From Verrucomicrobiia bacterium (GTDB lineage: Bacteria > Verrucomicrobiota > Verrucomicrobiia > CAIQCK01): DNA of 6,389 nt. Positions 1 to 6,385 of the stretch are shown here, in pieces; within the stretch, counting starts at the first letter, position 1, and each line of letters begins with the position of its first letter. The notes below the pieces were generated by a model. It worked only from the letters and a program-made list of their open reading frames with translations, was not told the origin of the DNA and made no database searches. The translations under genes were made by a program, and so were the position numbers. Location of the stretch: positions 1 to 6,389 of the forward strand of contig JAOACV010000158.1 in assembly GCA_026417675.1 (NCBI GenBank), in the 5' to 3' direction.

Positions 1-12
1 GATTTTGCCCCT

Positions 13-966
13 GTGCAACCTCGCTACAACCATCACCGGGTCGTTTGCTCCCTGTTGACTTGCGCGACGGTGTGGCTGGGAACGTTGGCGACGGGCGACG
101 GAGCCGAAAAACTTCTGCTGATCAAGAGCCGCGACCTGCCTCAATACACCCAAGCGGCGCAGGGAGTGCTAACGCGATGGAAGTCGTTGGGCCAGCCACA
201 CGTAGTGACCGAACACCTTCTCGCCGACATCACCGCCGCGCCCGCGGCCCTGAAGCCGCCGCCCGCCGCCATCGTCGCGGTGGGCAGCGAAGCGGCGTGT
301 TGGGCGATCGAGCGGACCGACCGTCCGGTGGTGTTCTGCATGGTCGCCAACGCGCACCAGAACGTGTTGCCCCGCGTGCGGGTTTCGCGGCCCGCTCGCG
401 TCGCCGGCGTGTCCCTGGATCTTCCGGTTCGGACGCAGTTCGAGGCGGTGCGCGCGGTTCTGCCGAACGTTCGGCGCGTGGGCGTCCTTTTTGATCCGAC
501 CAAGTCCGCGGAAGCCGTGAATGCGGCCAAGAACGCAGCCGCCTCATTGGGTCTGGAACTGGTGGTTCGCCCCGTCCGCGACGCCAGCGCACTGCCCGAC
601 GCGACGGCATGGATCGCGTCGCGGATTGATCTGTTGTGGGCGCCGGTGGACAGCACGGTCTATGAGAGCCGGAACGCCCAGTTTGTGCTTTCGCACATGC
701 TTCACTGCAAGGTGCCCGTGTTTGGCTTCTCCGAGAACATGGTTCGGGCCGGCGCGTTGCTGGCGCCGCGCATGGATTACGAGGGTGTGGGCCGCCAGAC
801 CGCGGAGCTGTTGCACACAGTCCTCAAGAACGCCGCCCCTGCCGCGCCCTTGCTGCACGCTGCGCGCGACTTCGAGTTGGTCGTCAACGACCACGTCAAT
901 CGGCTGGTCGGCAAGCTCATCGCGCGCGCGACGCGCCACAAAGTCAGTTTCATCTATGAAGATTAG
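13..966 (+). CDS. ABC-type periplasmic substrate-binding protein (ABC_sub_bind/TrpX-like), probable sensor partner of the downstream kinase
   Basis: A 317-residue product with the two-lobed layout of the ABC_sub_bind family, whose members bind small ligands outside the inner membrane. Residues 9-30 form a basic then hydrophobic signal-peptide-like segment. The mature part starts near AEKLLLIKS (31-39). Family-like stretches are VAVGSEA (88-94), GVSLDLP (132-138, start of the second lobe), RVGVLFDP (155-162), PVFGFSENMVRAGALLA (235-251) and the C-terminal FELVVNDHVNRLVG (287-300). The start used is a GTG at 13. No ribosome binding site is visible before it and no stop codon interrupts codons 1-12, so the real start could lie upstream of the window. 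No permease or ATPase gene follows. Instead the stop codon overlaps the start of a histidine kinase, which suggests a sensing rather than transport role (inference). The ligand cannot be read from the sequence. The family call is firm; the exact start is not. Confidence 0.88.
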   Translation: MQPRYNHHRVVCSLLTCATVWLGTLATGDGAEKLLLIKSRDLPQYTQAAQGVLTRWKSLGQPHVVTEHLLADITAAPAALKPPPAAIVAVGSEAACWAIERTDRPVVFCMVANAHQNVLPRVRVSRPARVAGVSLDLPVRTQFEAVRAVLPNVRRVGVLFDPTKSAEAVNAAKNAAASLGLELVVRPVRDASALPDATAWIASRIDLLWAPVDSTVYESRNAQFVLSHMLHCKVPVFGFSENMVRAGALLAPRMDYEGVGRQTAELLHTVLKNAAPAAPLLHAARDFELVVNDHVNRLVGKLIARATRHKVSFIYED

Positions 967-2920
967 CCTGCTCATGCGCCCAACGTTGCCGCTGAAGGTT
1001 GCCATCGCGACCGTCATGGCCATCGCCGCGCTGGCGGGAGTGCTGGTCGTTTTCTACAACCAGGAGACCGAGCAGGCCGGTTACAGCGGTTTGATGCGTC
1101 GGGCGGTCACCTTGGCCTCGGCCCTGGCCAACGAGTCGGAGTTCGGGCTGTTGGCCGGGAACAAACCGTTGCTGGAGCGGCTCGCGCAGAATGCCCTGCT
1201 GCAGGAAGACGTGGTTTGCGCCCGCATCTACAACGACGAAGGCCGGTTGATGGCCAAAGCCGGACAACATCACGGCCATGAGAACGAATCGCTCGACGCC
1301 GCGATGATGGCGCATTTGCAGCGACAGTTTTTCTCTGATTATTTGACCGACCCGGAGTTGGGGCTGCGGCTGGTGGTCAATATGCCGGTCCGGTTGCGGC
1401 CCGCCTCGGTTTCCATCGAGGAGCCGTTCAGCGACGAGATGCCGGGCCAGTCCAAACCGCAGGCCGGCCGACTGCTCGGCGTCGTGCATCTGGCCGTCAA
1501 CCCCGCCTCCACGATCGAGCACACCGAGGCGGCGCAACGCACGGCCCTGTTGATCGCCCTGGTCTGCACCGTGACCATCAGCGCCCTCTCCGGCTTCATG
1601 GTGCGGCGGATGGTGCAGCCGCTGCAAGCCTTGGCCGCCGTCGCGAAGCAACTGGAATCCGGCAACCTCGCCGCGCGCGTCACCGTCGCCAGCCGGGACG
1701 AAATCGGCGAGCTGGCTCGCGCCTTCAACGACATGGCGCAATCGCTCCAACAATCCCGCGAGGAAATTCTGAGTCACCAGCGCAACCTGGAGCGGCGCGT
1801 CCAAGAACGCACCGCCGAGCTGCAAGAGAGCCGCGACTTCTTCAACGCTGTGTTTGCCGAGTCGCCGCTGGCCATCTTGATCCTCGACGCGCAAGGACGC
1901 GCGCAGCTTTTCAACAAGGCGTTCCGCGCGCTGTTCAGAGTCCCCGCTGGCCAGCCCGCCGCCGAGGCCTACAACATCTTCGACGACCCCGAAAGGAAGA
2001 GCCAGGCCCCGCCGGAGCGTCTGGCGCAGGTGTTCCAACTGGGCCAGACCTTGAGTCTCACGCTGGAGTATGACGCCCGCAACGTCAACAGGCTCTGGGC
2101 GCCGCCTGTCCGGCCCCAAGTCCTCAGCTTCACCTTGTTTCCCCTCAAGGACAACGCCGGCCAGGTCAAGAACGTCGTCGTCATCATCGAAGACCTCACC
2201 CAACAACGGCAGATAGAGGCCCAACTGCGCCAGGCCGAAAAAATGGCTGCCGTCGGCCAGCTTGGCGCCGGCGTCGCCCACGAACTCAACAACCCGCTGG
2301 CCAGCATTCTGGGTTATACGCAGATCCTGCTCAAACGCGCCCCGGCTGACCATCCCTTCCGGGCGTCTCTGGAAATCATCGAGCAGGAGTCGCTGCGCTG
2401 CAAGAACATCATCCTCAACATGCTGGCCTACTCGCGCCCCGCCGGCCAGAACATGTCCTTGGAGGATTTGCGGGCGATCATCGAGCGCACGCTTGCCCTG
2501 ATGCGAAACCAAGCCGCCATCCGTAACGTGCAGATGGACCTGGCCTACGACACCGCCATCCCGCGACTGCGGCTCAACGCCAACCAGATGCAACAAGTGC
2601 TGGTCAACATTATCGCCAACGCCTTCGACGTGATGCCGCAGGGCGGACGAATCTTCATCGCCTGCGCCCTCGACTCGGAGCGCCGACGCGTCATCCTCAA
2701 GGTGGGCGATACCGGCCACGGCATCGCCGCAGAACACCTGCCGAGGCTCTTTGAACCGTTCTTCACCACCAAGGAACACTGGCGCGGCACCGGCTTGGGC
2801 TTGGCGGTTTGTTACAAGATCGTCCAGGACCACGGCGGCCGCATCTATGCCCGCAACCGCACTGGAGGCGGCGCCGAGTTTGTCATCGAACTGCCCGTGC
2901 CCGACAACGAAGCCGCCTGA
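956..2920 (+). CDS. Membrane sensor histidine kinase (TM-periplasmic domain-TM-HAMP-PAS-HisKA-HATPase_c)
   Basis: A 654-residue sensor kinase. TM1 spans about 14-34, followed by a periplasmic domain of about 160 residues (35-194), TM2 (195-216), HAMP (217-269), a short coiled coil (262-292) and PAS (293 to about 415). The dimerisation domain has its phospho-acceptor His442 in the H box VAHELNNPLASILGY. The ATP-binding domain shows the N box (Asn555 in NIIANAFD), G1 box DTGHGIA (Asp585), F box LFEPFF (598-603) and G2 box GTGLGLAV (611-618), so all catalytic motifs are intact. The HELNNP H box and the F/G2 boxes resemble NtrB/ZraS-type kinases, which usually pair with NtrC-family regulators. 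No regulator or receiver domain is present here. The ATG at 956 overlaps the binding-protein gene by 11 bases, supporting co-transcription. An ATG at 974 (residue 7) is an alternative start; neither has a strong ribosome binding site. The frame stays open back to 521, but that part is an out-of-frame read of the binding-protein gene. Confidence 0.95.
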   Translation: MKISLLMRPTLPLKVAIATVMAIAALAGVLVVFYNQETEQAGYSGLMRRAVTLASALANESEFGLLAGNKPLLERLAQNALLQEDVVCARIYNDEGRLMAKAGQHHGHENESLDAAMMAHLQRQFFSDYLTDPELGLRLVVNMPVRLRPASVSIEEPFSDEMPGQSKPQAGRLLGVVHLAVNPASTIEHTEAAQRTALLIALVCTVTISALSGFMVRRMVQPLQALAAVAKQLESGNLAARVTVASRDEIGELARAFNDMAQSLQQSREEILSHQRNLERRVQERTAELQESRDFFNAVFAESPLAILILDAQGRAQLFNKAFRALFRVPAGQPAAEAYNIFDDPERKSQAPPERLAQVFQLGQTLSLTLEYDARNVNRLWAPPVRPQVLSFTLFPLKDNAGQVKNVVVIIEDLTQQRQIEAQLRQAEKMAAVGQLGAGVAHELNNPLASILGYTQILLKRAPADHPFRASLEIIEQESLRCKNIILNMLAYSRPAGQNMSLEDLRAIIERTLALMRNQAAIRNVQMDLAYDTAIPRLRLNANQMQQVLVNIIANAFDVMPQGGRIFIACALDSERRRVILKVGDTGHGIAAEHLPRLFEPFFTTKEHWRGTGLGLAVCYKIVQDHGGRIYARNRTGGGAEFVIELPVPDNEAA

Positions 2921-2923
2921 CCC

Positions 2924-4324
2924 CTATCGCGTTCGCCTCAAACGCAGCGCGATGTCCTCCGCATACGGAGGCGAAGCAAACGTGGAATTGCCCCCGGCGT
3001 GCTTGACGGTTTCGGCCTTGTCGGTTTTTCCGGTTCGCGTGTTCACCCATTCGGCCCTGTATTCCCCGGCGGGGATGTCGAGCGCGAGCGTGGCGTGTGT
3101 GCCGCCGAAGACATACACCGCATATTGCCGGCCCGGCTCGGCCAACGCCGTCGCCCGCGCGCCGTCAGGCACGCCGCCCTTGATGAACGAGTTGTCCGGC
3201 TTCATCCGCACGAAGTCGAAACTGTGGATGAAATCTCGCAAGACCTTGAGCTGCCGCCGCAGCGCGGGCGAGCCGCCGCCCGGTTGTTTCGGCGGCAGCG
3301 TGAACGTTCCGTCCTCGTGGCCGACGGTGAACGAGTAGTCGAGGTTGTTGTAGAGACCGCCGCCGGCGAGGGTAAACTCCCAACCTTCCATCCGGTAATG
3401 CCGGTCGCCGGTGCCCTTGAAGCCGGTCTCGTTGTCGCCGATGACCTTGTTCAGCCCGTAGTTCATCGCCACCGTCACCGGCGGCGAGGCGTAGTGGAAG
3501 TTGAAGATCGAGACCGCCGGATGAGGGTCTTCAACCTTCTTCGACTTGTTGGCGATGTTGAGCGAAATAAGGTGCCGCACGCCCAGTTCCTTCTCCGTCT
3601 GGACGATCACGTCCACGATGCGACGCTGCCACTCCATGGTCACGCCGCCGAAATAAGGCTCGTTGCAGACCTCGTAATACAGGTTGTCGAAGTCCTTCAG
3701 TTCACTGACAATCTTGCGCGTCATCGCCTCTTGGACCGCCAACAGCCCGCCGTGGCGGTCCAGCGTGTAAACATTGGTGCGGGCGACGCCACCCAATCCG
3801 TTGACGTTGTTGAGCGCGTTCATCGGACTGAGCCGCCACATCGAGTCTTTGTAGAACGGGCAGAACAGATTCATCTCCACCACGACGCCGCGTTGGGCGG
3901 CCTGGCCGACGAAATCGCGCAGCCGTTTGAAGTAACCCTCGTCCCAGCGCGCGAGATCGAACTTGTTGCCGCCGTTGGCGTAGCCGGGCGTGTCGCTGCG
4001 CGCCCACGGACAGATGAACCGCCCCGGCGCGGGCGCAAGCGTGTTGCTGGCGATGTTGAACGCCGCCGAGTCCTCGCAGTAGGCCCCGCTGAACGTCCGC
4101 GTCAGGTTCATACCGTCCCGTTTCAGCGCGTCGAGATACTTCAGATAGTTGAAATCCAGGTTCAACACCGCCCCGTAGTGTTCCGCCGACGTGATCAACA
4201 CCGCCGGCTGGCCGCGAAACTGAAAGTAATGCGGGTTGTCCGGATGCAGCGCCAGCGGCGCAGGCGAGGCTGCGAAGACGGACGAGGCCGCGACAAGCAA
4301 GGTTGCGGCGATCGACCGATTCAT
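2924..4324 (-). CDS. Secreted glycoside hydrolase, cellulase/apiosidase-like (clan GH-A type) with C-terminal beta domain
   Basis: A 466-residue exported protein. MNRSIAATLLVAASSVFA is a typical Sec signal peptide with likely cleavage after residue 18 or 19. The body reads as a TIM-barrel glycosidase. An N-terminal strand and helix (HPDNPHYFQFRGQPAVLI, then YLKYLDALKRDGMNLTR) resembles cellulase-family and DUF4038-type proteins. YYEVCNEP carries the NEP motif, with Glu222 as probable acid/base. GDNETGF places Glu299 as a candidate nucleophile. The last roughly 100 residues (about 365-466; MKPDNSFI, YAVYVFGG, DIPAGEYRAEWVNTRTGKTD) resemble the beta-sandwich called a putative collagen-binding domain, often found after DUF4038 domains. 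The ATG at 4322-4324 was chosen because it begins the signal peptide and overlaps the upstream stop codon as ATGA; GAGG lies 11 bases before it. Longer upstream starts would read into the lactonase gene out of frame. The substrate is unknown; a plant or algal polysaccharide side chain is a guess. Confidence 0.85.
   Translation of the reverse strand: MNRSIAATLLVAASSVFAASPAPLALHPDNPHYFQFRGQPAVLITSAEHYGAVLNLDFNYLKYLDALKRDGMNLTRTFSGAYCEDSAAFNIASNTLAPAPGRFICPWARSDTPGYANGGNKFDLARWDEGYFKRLRDFVGQAAQRGVVVEMNLFCPFYKDSMWRLSPMNALNNVNGLGGVARTNVYTLDRHGGLLAVQEAMTRKIVSELKDFDNLYYEVCNEPYFGGVTMEWQRRIVDVIVQTEKELGVRHLISLNIANKSKKVEDPHPAVSIFNFHYASPPVTVAMNYGLNKVIGDNETGFKGTGDRHYRMEGWEFTLAGGGLYNNLDYSFTVGHEDGTFTLPPKQPGGGSPALRRQLKVLRDFIHSFDFVRMKPDNSFIKGGVPDGARATALAEPGRQYAVYVFGGTHATLALDIPAGEYRAEWVNTRTGKTDKAETVKHAGGNSTFASPPYAEDIALRLRRTR
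2956..2971. terminator. Hairpin near the convergent gene ends, possible weak bidirectional terminator
   Basis: CCTCCG (2956-2961) and CGGAGG (2966-2971) form a perfect 6-base stem with loop CATA, 36 bases past the kinase stop and inside the last codons of the glycoside hydrolase. No T tract follows on either strand, so it is not a canonical intrinsic terminator. A second imperfect pairing, ATCGCG (2926-2931) with CGCGAT (2948-2953), lies just before it. The hairpin may simply reflect the codons for Pro-Pro-Tyr-Ala-Glu. Confidence 0.25.
4321..4324 (-). other. ATGA stop/start overlap (translational coupling)
   Basis: Read on the minus strand, the four bases ATGA hold the start codon of the glycoside hydrolase and the TGA stop of the lactonase. 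This arrangement is common within operons and supports a single transcript with coupled translation of the two genes. Confidence 0.8.
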
Positions 4325-5190
4325 ATTCTGTAGAACCTCACCGCGTTGTCGTGGAACAGCTTGCGCTTCTGCTCCTCCGTCGCGTCGGCGACGATGGTTT
4401 GAAGCGCCTGGACCCACTGCTTGAACGTCGCCGTCTTCGTGCAGACCGGCCAGTCGCCGGCAAACATCACGCGATCCCAGCCGAACTCGGCGATGCAATG
4501 CTTCACGTAGGGCGCAAGATCATCCGGCTTCCAAACATCGGGCTTGGCGCTGGCGACAATGCCGCTGATTTTGCAGACGATCTGCTTGCGCCGCGCCAGT
4601 TGCGCGATGTCGTGCTGCCATTGCTCGCGCTCCGGCGCGTTGGCGGCCCACTGGACGTTGGCGTTGCCGCAGTGGTCGAGGATGAACCGCGTGCCCGGAC
4701 AGGCGTCCACGAGCCGTGCGGCGTCGCTTAAGTTGGCGGCGCGGATGCAGATGTCGAAGCTCCAGCCGATCTCGCCGAGCCGCTGCACGCCGCGGACATA
4801 GGCGCTCTTCAGGCACGTGCCGGCGGGCGTATCCGGCCGGTGCAGCATGCTGCGCAGGCCCTTGATGTAGCGGTTGTCCTTGAACCGTTTCAGATAGTCG
4901 CCAAAGTCGGGCGCGTCCGGGCTGCCGCTGATGACGGCGGCGACCATCGGACTGTCGGCGCGCTGGCAGAGGTCGGTCACATACTCCGCCTCCGCGATGC
5001 GGTCAGCCGGCGCGACCCCCACTTCCATATAGACCGTCTTGACCACGTTCAGCCCCGCCGTCGCCTCCAGGTAGTCCGCCATCACAAAACTGCGATTGAG
5101 TTTCCCGGCCTTCTCCAGCCACGGCGGCCGGAGCTTGGTCAGGTCCCAAAGATGCTGGTGGGTGTCAATGATCGGAATCACGTTCGCCAT
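4321..5190 (-). CDS. Amidohydrolase_2 family metal-dependent hydrolase (COG3618; L-fuconolactonase/L-rhamnonolactonase-like)
   Basis: A 289-residue cytoplasmic TIM-barrel hydrolase with no signal peptide. The N-terminal IIDTHQHLWD (His11, His13) is the metal-binding H-x-H motif. Later conserved blocks are YMEVG (Glu56), IKGLRSMLH (109-117), ILDHCGN (His173), CKISG (206-210), MFAGDWPV (Asp246, the expected catalytic Asp) and the C-terminal DNAVRFYRI. This set is typical of COG3618 enzymes, which include L-fucono-1,5-lactonase and relatives that hydrolyse sugar lactones in oxidative sugar breakdown. The exact lactone cannot be read here, and 2-pyrone-4,6-dicarboxylate lactonase is a more distant alternative. 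The ATG at 5188-5190 was chosen because the motif begins ten residues later, as is usual. An upstream TTG at 5224-5226 would add 12 residues without family resemblance. No clear ribosome binding site precedes the ATG. The stop codon overlaps the glycoside hydrolase start by 4 bases, so the two are probably translationally coupled. Confidence 0.9.
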   Translation of the reverse strand: MANVIPIIDTHQHLWDLTKLRPPWLEKAGKLNRSFVMADYLEATAGLNVVKTVYMEVGVAPADRIAEAEYVTDLCQRADSPMVAAVISGSPDAPDFGDYLKRFKDNRYIKGLRSMLHRPDTPAGTCLKSAYVRGVQRLGEIGWSFDICIRAANLSDAARLVDACPGTRFILDHCGNANVQWAANAPEREQWQHDIAQLARRKQIVCKISGIVASAKPDVWKPDDLAPYVKHCIAEFGWDRVMFAGDWPVCTKTATFKQWVQALQTIVADATEEQKRKLFHDNAVRFYRI

Positions 5191-5216
5191 GGCGCGCAGT
5201 GTAGTTTGGAGGCGTG

Positions 5217-5233
5217 CGCGGGTCAAACCCGCG
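5217..5233. repeat. Perfect inverted repeat, 7-base arms, 3-base loop
   Basis: CGCGGGT and ACCCGCG flank the loop CAA. Pairing can be extended by a few weaker pairs (G-T, T-A, G-T) on the outside. The repeat lies 27 bases upstream of the lactonase ATG, where it could be an operator or a leader hairpin in the minus-strand transcript, or part of a dispersed palindromic element. Which of these applies cannot be told from one copy. Confidence 0.6.
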
Positions 5234-5257
5234 TATCCTGCCCCTCATTGCGCGCGC

Positions 5258-5282
5258 CGCCACACTCCTTGCCGCGGTGGCG
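5258..5282. repeat. Inverted repeat, 6-base arms, 13-base loop
   Basis: CGCCAC (5258-5263) pairs with GTGGCG (5277-5282). The arms are short and the surrounding sequence is GC-rich, so chance is a real possibility. It is listed because it sits between two tighter palindromes in the same divergent promoter region. Confidence 0.35.
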
Positions 5283-5296
5283 CGTTCGGAGAACGC
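5282..5296. repeat. Perfect inverted repeat, 6-base arms, 3-base loop
   Basis: GCGTTC and GAACGC flank GGA. The element shares its first base with the end of the preceding inverted repeat. It is a candidate operator half-site pair for a dimeric regulator of one or both divergent genes, or part of a repetitive element. Confidence 0.45.
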
Positions 5297-5406
5297 TCCC
5301 TCGCCATCGGTTGCGGTCGGGCGTCTCCATCCGAAAATGTTCTGGCGTGGCGCCATTCTCGCGGGTAGTTTGCGCGGGAGTCGGACGCGCCGTCGCGCGC
5401 GGCGCC

Positions 5407-5412
5407 AAGGAG
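5407..5412 (+). promoter_or_regulatory. Ribosome binding site of the dehydrogenase
   Basis: AAGGAG lies 7 bases before the ATG at 5420-5422. It is the only strong Shine-Dalgarno sequence in the window and fixes the start of the dehydrogenase. Confidence 0.85.
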
Positions 5413-5419
5413 ACAACGC

Positions 5420-6385
5420 ATGAAACCAATCCGCGTCATTCAAATCGGCCTTGGCCCCATCGGCGTGGCCACGGCGAAACTTGTGCAACAGAAACGCGCC
5501 CTGCGGCTGGTGGCCGCCGTGGATGTGCGGCCGGGCGTCGGCAAGGAACTCGGCGTGCCGCTGTTCATCAGCGTCGCGGCGGCGGTGAAAAAACATCCGG
5601 CCGACGTGGCCATCGTCACCACCGGTTCGCGCTTTCTGCGCGCGCGGGCGCTGCTGAACGAGATTTTCGCGGCGGGCCTGCATGTCGTCAGTTCCTGCGA
5701 AGAACTGCTCTTCCCGTGGCACCGCCATCCCAGGGAGGCCGATGCGACCGACCGCGCCGCGCGCCGCGCCGGGGTCGCATGTCTGGGCACGGGCGTCAAC
5801 CCCGGTTTCGTCATGGACACCCTCGCGGCGGTCACCAGCGGCGTTTGTCAGCGCGTGGACGCCGTGCGCGTCTGGCGCATCCAGGACGTCTCCCGGCGCC
5901 GGCCCCAGCTTCAGGAGAAAGTCGGCGCGGGCATGGACGAAGATGAGTTTCGGGGCTTGGTGGCGGCGGGCGCCATCGGTCACGTCGGGTTGCAGGAATC
6001 GCTCGCCCTGATCGCCCACGGCCTAGGTTGGAAACTGAGCCGTGTCACCGAGCGCATCGAGCCGGTGATTGCCCCGCGCGACTGCGCCAGCCGCCACATG
6101 CGCGTCAGGAAAGGCCAGGTCGCCGGCGTCTCGCAGGTTGCCCGCGGTTTTCGCGACGGCAAGGAAGTGTTGCGGCTCGATCTGAAGATGTTCATGGGCG
6201 CCGAAAACCCGCGCGACGAGGTCCAGATCAGCGGCGTGCCCCCGATGCGGCTCATCATTCCCGGCGCGACGCCCGGCGACCACGCCACCGCCGCCATCCT
6301 GGTCAACTGCGTTCCCCTCATCGTCACCGCACCGCCCGGCTTGCGCACGATGCTGGAGCTGCCCGTGCCGCGCGCGATTCCCTAG
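5420..6385 (+). CDS. NAD(P)-dependent dehydrogenase, 2,4-diaminopentanoate dehydrogenase/dihydrodipicolinate reductase-like
   Basis: A complete 321-residue oxidoreductase. The N-terminal Rossmann fold starts IRVIQIGLGPIG, with Gly10-x-Gly12-x-x-Gly15. Asp35 at the end of the second strand (AAVDVRPG) tends to favour NAD(H), which is inference. VAIVTTGS (63-70), VVSSCEELLFPW (89-100) and LGTGVNPGFVMD (122-133) follow the pattern of the diaminopentanoate dehydrogenase family, as do GHVGLQESLALIAHGLGW (187-204) and the C-terminal PGATPGDHATAAILVNCVPL (281-300). Characterised members act in ornithine fermentation, but many homologues lie in unrelated contexts with unknown substrates, and no other ornithine-pathway gene is seen here. 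The start is well supported by AAGGAG 7 bases upstream. The gene diverges from the lactonase. A sugar-derived, amino-acid or imine substrate is possible; I would not transfer the clostridial name without further evidence. Confidence 0.85.
   Translation: MKPIRVIQIGLGPIGVATAKLVQQKRALRLVAAVDVRPGVGKELGVPLFISVAAAVKKHPADVAIVTTGSRFLRARALLNEIFAAGLHVVSSCEELLFPWHRHPREADATDRAARRAGVACLGTGVNPGFVMDTLAAVTSGVCQRVDAVRVWRIQDVSRRRPQLQEKVGAGMDEDEFRGLVAAGAIGHVGLQESLALIAHGLGWKLSRVTERIEPVIAPRDCASRHMRVRKGQVAGVSQVARGFRDGKEVLRLDLKMFMGAENPRDEVQISGVPPMRLIIPGATPGDHATAAILVNCVPLIVTAPPGLRTMLELPVPRAIP

Larger units (their letters stand above)
5191..5419. promoter_or_regulatory. Divergent intergenic region between lactonase and dehydrogenase
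   Basis: These 229 bases separate two divergent genes, so promoters for both must lie here or within the flanking genes. No convincing sigma-70 promoter is visible. The best plus-strand candidate is TTGCGG (5311-5316), 16 bases, then GAAAAT (5333-5338), a weak match. The region contains three short inverted repeats, annotated separately. Its reading frames are open over much of its length only because it is GC-rich, and no protein-like composition was seen. Confidence 0.5.

Noticed and set aside
521..955. Extension of the kinase frame back to 521, adding 145 residues
   Set aside because: The added part is rich in Arg, Cys, Ser and Trp and overlaps the well-conserved binding-protein gene. The TM1 segment begins shortly after the ATG at 956.
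950..2833. A 627-codon open frame antisense to the histidine kinase gene
   Set aside because: It mirrors a kinase gene with every catalytic motif intact. Its translation has no recognisable domain and looks compositionally biased (Gly, Asp, Gln, Val rich), as expected of GC-rich antisense frames.
2999..4333. A 444-codon open frame antisense to the glycoside hydrolase
   Set aside because: The opposite strand encodes a protein with a signal peptide and catalytic motifs. This frame gives an Arg/Val/His-rich sequence without domain features and is a shadow of codon bias.
4325..4498. Longer start for the glycoside hydrolase on the minus strand
   Set aside because: The extra 58 residues are an out-of-frame read of the lactonase C-terminus and would bury the signal peptide.
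5217..5296. Closely spaced inverted repeats as ends of a transposable element
   Set aside because: The repeats are self-complementary hairpins rather than a matching pair of ends. No flanking target duplication or transposase was seen.
5214..5423. Possible small protein encoded in the intergenic region
   Set aside because: No ribosome binding site, Arg-rich composition, and overlap with the dehydrogenase Shine-Dalgarno and start codon. The openness of the frame is explained by GC content.
4840..5946. A 368-codon plus-strand frame crossing the lactonase, intergenic region and dehydrogenase
   Set aside because: It runs antisense to one motif-bearing gene and out of frame in another. Its product is Arg/Ala/Gly-rich low-information sequence.
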